Shown here in pieces: positions 60,778 to 64,000 of a stretch of DNA of 64,000 nt; the stretch's first letter is position 1, and each line of letters starts with the position of its first letter. Source of the DNA: an uncultured Clostridia bacterium (GTDB taxonomy: Bacteria > Bacillota > Clostridia > TANB77 > CAG-508); contig CATGLK010000004.1 of assembly GCA_949538735.1 (NCBI GenBank), positions 1 through 64,000 of the forward strand, in the 5' to 3' direction. The translations under genes and the position numbers were made by a program. The notes beneath the pieces were generated by a model, which was not told where the DNA came from, made no database searches, and saw nothing but the letters and a program-made list of their open reading frames with translations.

Positions 60778-61130
60778 TTGTTACACCCCTTTCCAATAGT
60801 ATTCATTTCCCTTATAAAATTAATTTCTTCCATTGATTGGCAAGGAACATAAGGGCTAACCAATTCAGGAAATATTGTTCCCATTTTTAATCCTGCACAT
60901 GGCTTAAAAGTTTTATCCATATATTGAATTGGAACATAACTTTGTGCTAACATAGGATTTTCTGGAAATAAATTATATTCTTCATCAAATCCACAGCTAC
61001 AACCGTCTTCATATTGTTCATAAGACATTACATCTTGACAACTGGTTTCCATCATATTGTTATCATTTTCGCATGAATTATCATTATAACTATTATTCAT
61101 ACAATGACATTTTCTACAATTTCTATACAT
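60768..61130 (-). CDS. cotJA: Spore coat protein CotJA, Cys-rich
   Basis: A 120-residue protein. The CotJA core is FPENPMLAQSYVPIQYMDKT, CAGLKMGTIFPELVSPYVPC and SMEEINFIREMNTIGKGCNKCK. The N-terminal half is Asn/Cys-rich (NCRKCHCMNN, NSCENDNN), suggesting disulfide cross-linking or metal binding in the coat. ATG at 61130 follows AAAGGAGG. First gene of the minus-strand cotJABC operon. A CATATAAT element at 61148-61155 on the minus strand could be a sigma E or sigma K type -10, but that is weak. Confidence 0.9.
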   Translation of the reverse strand: MYRNCRKCHCMNNSYNDNSCENDNNMMETSCQDVMSYEQYEDGCSCGFDEEYNLFPENPMLAQSYVPIQYMDKTFKPCAGLKMGTIFPELVSPYVPCQSMEEINFIREMNTIGKGCNKCK

Positions 61131-61199
61131 TTTTCTTCCTCCTTTGATATTATTATATGTTTTTAGTAGATAATTGACACAGAACATTGATAAAATAAC

Positions 61200-61228
61200 T
61201 TGCAGATATCTTATAAATATGTTACAAT
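61200..61228 (+). promoter_or_regulatory. Promoter of 155-residue membrane protein gene
   Basis: TTGCAG (61200-61205), 17-base spacer, TACAAT (61223-61228). The 100-base leader contains ACATAAAGTC, then a strong GGAGG (61255-61259) serving a three-codon ORF (ATG AAA ATT TAA at 61267). Confidence 0.65.
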
Positions 61229-61328
61229 AATAGACATAAAGTCGAGAAGGCTTTGGAGGTATCTGTATGAAAATTTAAATTAAGTTTCATAAACAGAATT
61301 GTAGTCACAAAATGAAAAGGAGAGCGAG

Positions 61329-61796
61329 ATGAAAAATCGGACAATAGGAAAACTTGAAAGAGCATTTTTTACAATTACAATACTAGTACTAGTATTCCTT
61401 TTTAGCGCAGCTGTAAATAAAAGTAAGGCATTCTTACTAGTAGCAGTACCATTATATATTGCATGGGGTGTGCTGGCATTTGCAGTTATGGAAATGAGAA
61501 TCAAAAGAAAAAACAAGGCAGAATGGAGAAAGGCACAAGAAAGAGCGTTAAAAATAATAAAAGAAAATTTGACGCAGGAATTTTCGGTAGTTCATCCTAC
61601 GAGCAAAAGTGTAAGAGACTACGAATATTGTGGAGTAGTATTTAAGGCTCGATGGGACGAAGGAAATCAGGTAGCCATAGTTGCTATAGTTAATGGTTCA
61701 GACGGTAAAATTCATTCGGAAACCAGATTCGACAATTACGTACTATTTGTATTAGAATATATTGATAAAGAATTCAAATATTTTGGAAATAAGTGA
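61329..61796 (+). CDS. Hypothetical membrane protein
   Basis: A 155-residue protein not recognised. Two transmembrane helices (FFTITILVLVFLFSAAV and AFLLVAVPLYIAWGVLAFAV) are followed by a basic linker and a soluble domain (YEYCGVVFKARWDEGNQVAIVAIVNG, DNYVLFVLEYIDKEFKYFGN). AAAGGAGAG precedes ATG 61329. Codon 4 is CGG (AAT CGG ACA); a +1 shift would stop at once, so it is decoded as an amino acid here. Leader features resemble those of the small membrane protein gene at 52512. Confidence 0.65.
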   Translation: MKNRTIGKLERAFFTITILVLVFLFSAAVNKSKAFLLVAVPLYIAWGVLAFAVMEMRIKRKNKAEWRKAQERALKIIKENLTQEFSVVHPTSKSVRDYEYCGVVFKARWDEGNQVAIVAIVNGSDGKIHSETRFDNYVLFVLEYIDKEFKYFGNK

Positions 61797-61803
61797 CTAC
61801 ACC

Positions 61804-61843
61804 AATATCAGTTAGCAGTTTTATTGCTAGCTGATATTTTTTG
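61804..61843 (+). terminator. Terminator after the membrane protein gene
   Basis: AATATCAGTTAGCAG and GCTAGCTGATATT form a stem followed by TTTTT. Confidence 0.85.
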
Positions 61844-61865
61844 ATATATTATGTGAAAAAACTGC

Positions 61866-61894
61866 TTGAACAACTAAAATTTTTTTGTTATAAT
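61866..61894 (+). promoter_or_regulatory. Promoter of transglutaminase-like gene
   Basis: TTGAAC (61866-61871), 17-base spacer, TATAAT (61889-61894). Confidence 0.75.
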
Positions 61895-61944
61895 ATATGT
61901 GTTATATACAAAATTTGTTAAAAAAGGAAGAGAGGGATTAATTT

Positions 61945-64000
61945 ATGAAATTTAAAAAAATAATGGCTGGAATAATACTAACTATAATTTTTATATCACA
62001 AGTTAGTTTCATCCCAGCTAATAGTTTTGTGTATGCAGAAAATTCTTTAACAGCAAACGAAGGAAAATTTCATTATGACCAACTAACAGAAACAGCAAAA
62101 AAGATTTATAATGGAATATATCAAATGTATGTTAAAGGATACTTAAAGACAGGAACGCAAGATTACGATCTTGTAGAAAATGGCTTTTTTACAGAAAGTC
62201 AAGTAGAACAATACCAAAAAGGGAACTCAGAATTAACCAAGGCTATGAGTGCAGCTAGATATGCATTTTACGCGGATTATCCTGAGATTTTCTATGTAAG
62301 CTTTCCAAAACTTACAACCAGAATGACAAAAGGAAGTGATGGAAAATATCACATATATCTTGGTTCTGGTAAAAACGAAAATTACTATACAGAAGGATTT
62401 TCTAATCAGGAACAAGTAGAAAGTGCCATACAAGAATTTGATGTTAGAGTAAATCAAATTGTAGAAGGCGCAAATCAACTTGAAATAAAAGAAGGTCAAA
62501 ATAGACAAGTTGAACAAATCAGATATGTACATAATCAGATAATTGAAAACACAAAATATAGACTTGAAGATGTATGTCATGAAGGAAACGAAGGATTTTT
62601 AGGAACACCTTATGGGGTACTTGTAAAAAAACAAGCTGTATGTGAAGGCTACTCAAGAGCTTTTAAAACAATATTAGACAAATTAGGTATTAATTGTATA
62701 CTTGTGCAAGGTGCTCACCAATATTCAGGAGAAGTATCAGTTGCACACATGTGGAATTATGTACAAATAGAAGAGACAACAGCTAGACAAGCAACAGGAA
62801 AATGGTATGCAGTAGATTGTACACAAGATGACCCAGAAATATATGTAGCAGAACAAAAAGATAGATCTGATTATTTAGAAAGATTCGAAACCTATGGAAA
62901 CGAAGGATTTGAAAATATAAAATATTTACTTGTAGGCCAAATAACTATGAACGATAGACATTTTGCAAATAATGTTGTAGAAGCCGCAGGTGATTATGAA
63001 TTCGAATATCCAATGCTAGAAGACGAAAATTATGGAATAGATAATGTTGCAAATGCAAATGGAATAAGTGTTCAATACAGGAAAGATGCTCAAGTTATAG
63101 GAAAAGACGAATCAGGAGAAAATATATATGAAGCGGAATTTAAAGTAAGTTATAAAGGTATGGGAATAGCTAAATGCAAGGAACAAAAATTATATATGCT
63201 AGCAAGATTAAATGATTATGATAAGGAAACAGATAGCTTAATTACAGGACCATGGGGCTATTTATTACTAGATTATTATCCTAGCTTAGAAAGAAATGAC
63301 TATGAAGAATATTTTAATTACTATGATGCTAGAACAATGTACCTAGAATTCGCAGTTACAGATGTAGCACCTGTTGAAATACCTGGAATTATATTCTCAG
63401 AATTAAAATATTGGGGTGGAGAAGATAAGATCATTGCAAAAACAGAGAAAATTTATAATGAAAATAGCGGATATGAACCACCACCATACCTAAAAACAGC
63501 AACTCCATCACAAAGTACTACACTTATTGTACGTGACAAACCATATCATATAAAAGCGGTTTGGAACACAGATTTGGAATTAAGTGAAGGCATTAATGAA
63601 GAAGAGATTGGTTACAAACTAAAATGTACATCAAAATTAGGTAATGAAGTAACTGGTGATAAATATACAAAAGTAGAAAATATTACTTGGAATGGAACAA
63701 ACGCAGTAGAGTTTGATATAACATTTAGTAAAATGTATGCTGATGATAATGTATGTTATAGTATATATATTACAGGTCTAGTAGGTAAAGATAGCAAAAA
63801 AGCTCCAAACCCTGTTGTATATGCTGTTCGAAATGAAATAGGGGCTGTATGCCCAATAACAAACAGAGGAAATTGGAACATATATGGTAAACCAACATTA
63901 CTAGAAAGCAATGACCTTTCTACAAGTGGTTGGGAAACATCAGGTGGTTTAAATGTTTCTGAAAAATTAAAAGACAGAATAGCACTTGTAACAACAAAAA
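61945..64000 (+). CDS. Secreted transglutaminase-like cysteine-protease-fold protein (3' end outside window)
   Basis: The open frame runs from ATG 61945 to the window end, at least 685 residues. The signal peptide is FKKIMAGIILTIIFISQVSFIPANSFVYA. Residues about 180-310 form a transglutaminase-like domain with catalytic Cys in KKQAVCEGYSRAFKTILDKL, His in VAHMWNYVQI and Asp in WYAVDCTQDDP. The remainder is beta-rich and probably made of Ig-like wall-binding modules. GAAGAGAGGG precedes the start. Clostridial members act on surface proteins or as cell-wall-associated proteases; the exact reaction cannot be told. No CGG codon occurs in frame in the part seen. Confidence 0.85.
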   Translation, partial: MKFKKIMAGIILTIIFISQVSFIPANSFVYAENSLTANEGKFHYDQLTETAKKIYNGIYQMYVKGYLKTGTQDYDLVENGFFTESQVEQYQKGNSELTKAMSAARYAFYADYPEIFYVSFPKLTTRMTKGSDGKYHIYLGSGKNENYYTEGFSNQEQVESAIQEFDVRVNQIVEGANQLEIKEGQNRQVEQIRYVHNQIIENTKYRLEDVCHEGNEGFLGTPYGVLVKKQAVCEGYSRAFKTILDKLGINCILVQGAHQYSGEVSVAHMWNYVQIEETTARQATGKWYAVDCTQDDPEIYVAEQKDRSDYLERFETYGNEGFENIKYLLVGQITMNDRHFANNVVEAAGDYEFEYPMLEDENYGIDNVANANGISVQYRKDAQVIGKDESGENIYEAEFKVSYKGMGIAKCKEQKLYMLARLNDYDKETDSLITGPWGYLLLDYYPSLERNDYEEYFNYYDARTMYLEFAVTDVAPVEIPGIIFSELKYWGGEDKIIAKTEKIYNENSGYEPPPYLKTATPSQSTTLIVRDKPYHIKAVWNTDLELSEGINEEEIGYKLKCTSKLGNEVTGDKYTKVENITWNGTNAVEFDITFSKMYADDNVCYSIYITGLVGKDSKKAPNPVVYAVRNEIGAVCPITNRGNWNIYGKPTLLESNDLSTSGWETSGGLNVSEKLKDRIALVTTK

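Overview
The window is an AT-rich, low-GC chromosome segment from an endospore-forming Firmicute, most likely an uncultured clostridial lineage. The basis is the spoIIAA-spoIIAB-sigF operon, spoIID, a SpoIIQ-like peptidase, spoVS, ytfJ and cotJABC, a T-box in front of ileS, a LexA box in front of recA, and AGA-dominated arginine usage.

Layout. 1-5.8 kb: a diversity-generating retroelement (DGR). It has two tandem target genes with pilin-like N-termini and C-type-lectin/FGE-like C-termini, an Avd-like gene, a reverse transcriptase and a template repeat (TR). The two variable repeats (VRs) differ from the TR almost only at template adenines. 5.8-14.2 kb: OB-fold protein, Mn-riboswitch-controlled cation P-type ATPase, metG, polysaccharide deacetylase, a coiled-coil protein. 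14.3-26.3 kb: tRNA-Leu, MacB-like ABC transporter, T-box/ileS, phosphofructokinase, valS. 26.4-32.3 kb: sporulation genes, one compositionally odd reverse-strand gene, ymdB, spoVS. 32.3-40.1 kb: third pilin-like protein (LamG type), solute-binding protein, recA, hicAB, recX, scpA, DUF2953-ytfJ. 40.3-52.3 kb: envelope cluster (MMPL, YhgE-like, two-component system, ABC transporter, D,D-carboxypeptidase, VanW-like). 52.4-64 kb: small membrane proteins, rpmE, miaB-mutS, rpmF, tetR, DUF308, cotJABC and a transglutaminase-like protein cut by the window end.

The most unusual feature is recoding. Ten genes are each split into two reading frames, and in every case the break is at an in-frame CGG codon. 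Dropping the C (a +1 shift) gives a glycine GGA (nine cases) or GGT (one case) and restores a full-length, family-typical protein. The ten genes encode the three pilin-like proteins, the DGR reverse transcriptase (inside its catalytic GxxxSQ motif), the deacetylase, a histidine kinase, an ABC permease, a D,D-carboxypeptidase, VanW and DUF308. I found no in-frame CGG in the long housekeeping genes. Three other genes carry a CGG within their first 13 codons that is read without a shift, so CGG is not strictly unreadable. This looks like widespread programmed +1 frameshifting or CGGN-to-Gly quadruplet decoding, concentrated in envelope and DGR genes.

Intergenic DNA is also seeded with three families of small hairpin repeats carrying GGGGACRGWCC-like or TGTCCC cores, often in inverted pairs (REP/REPIN-like). 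One of them supplies the last codons of spoIIAA.
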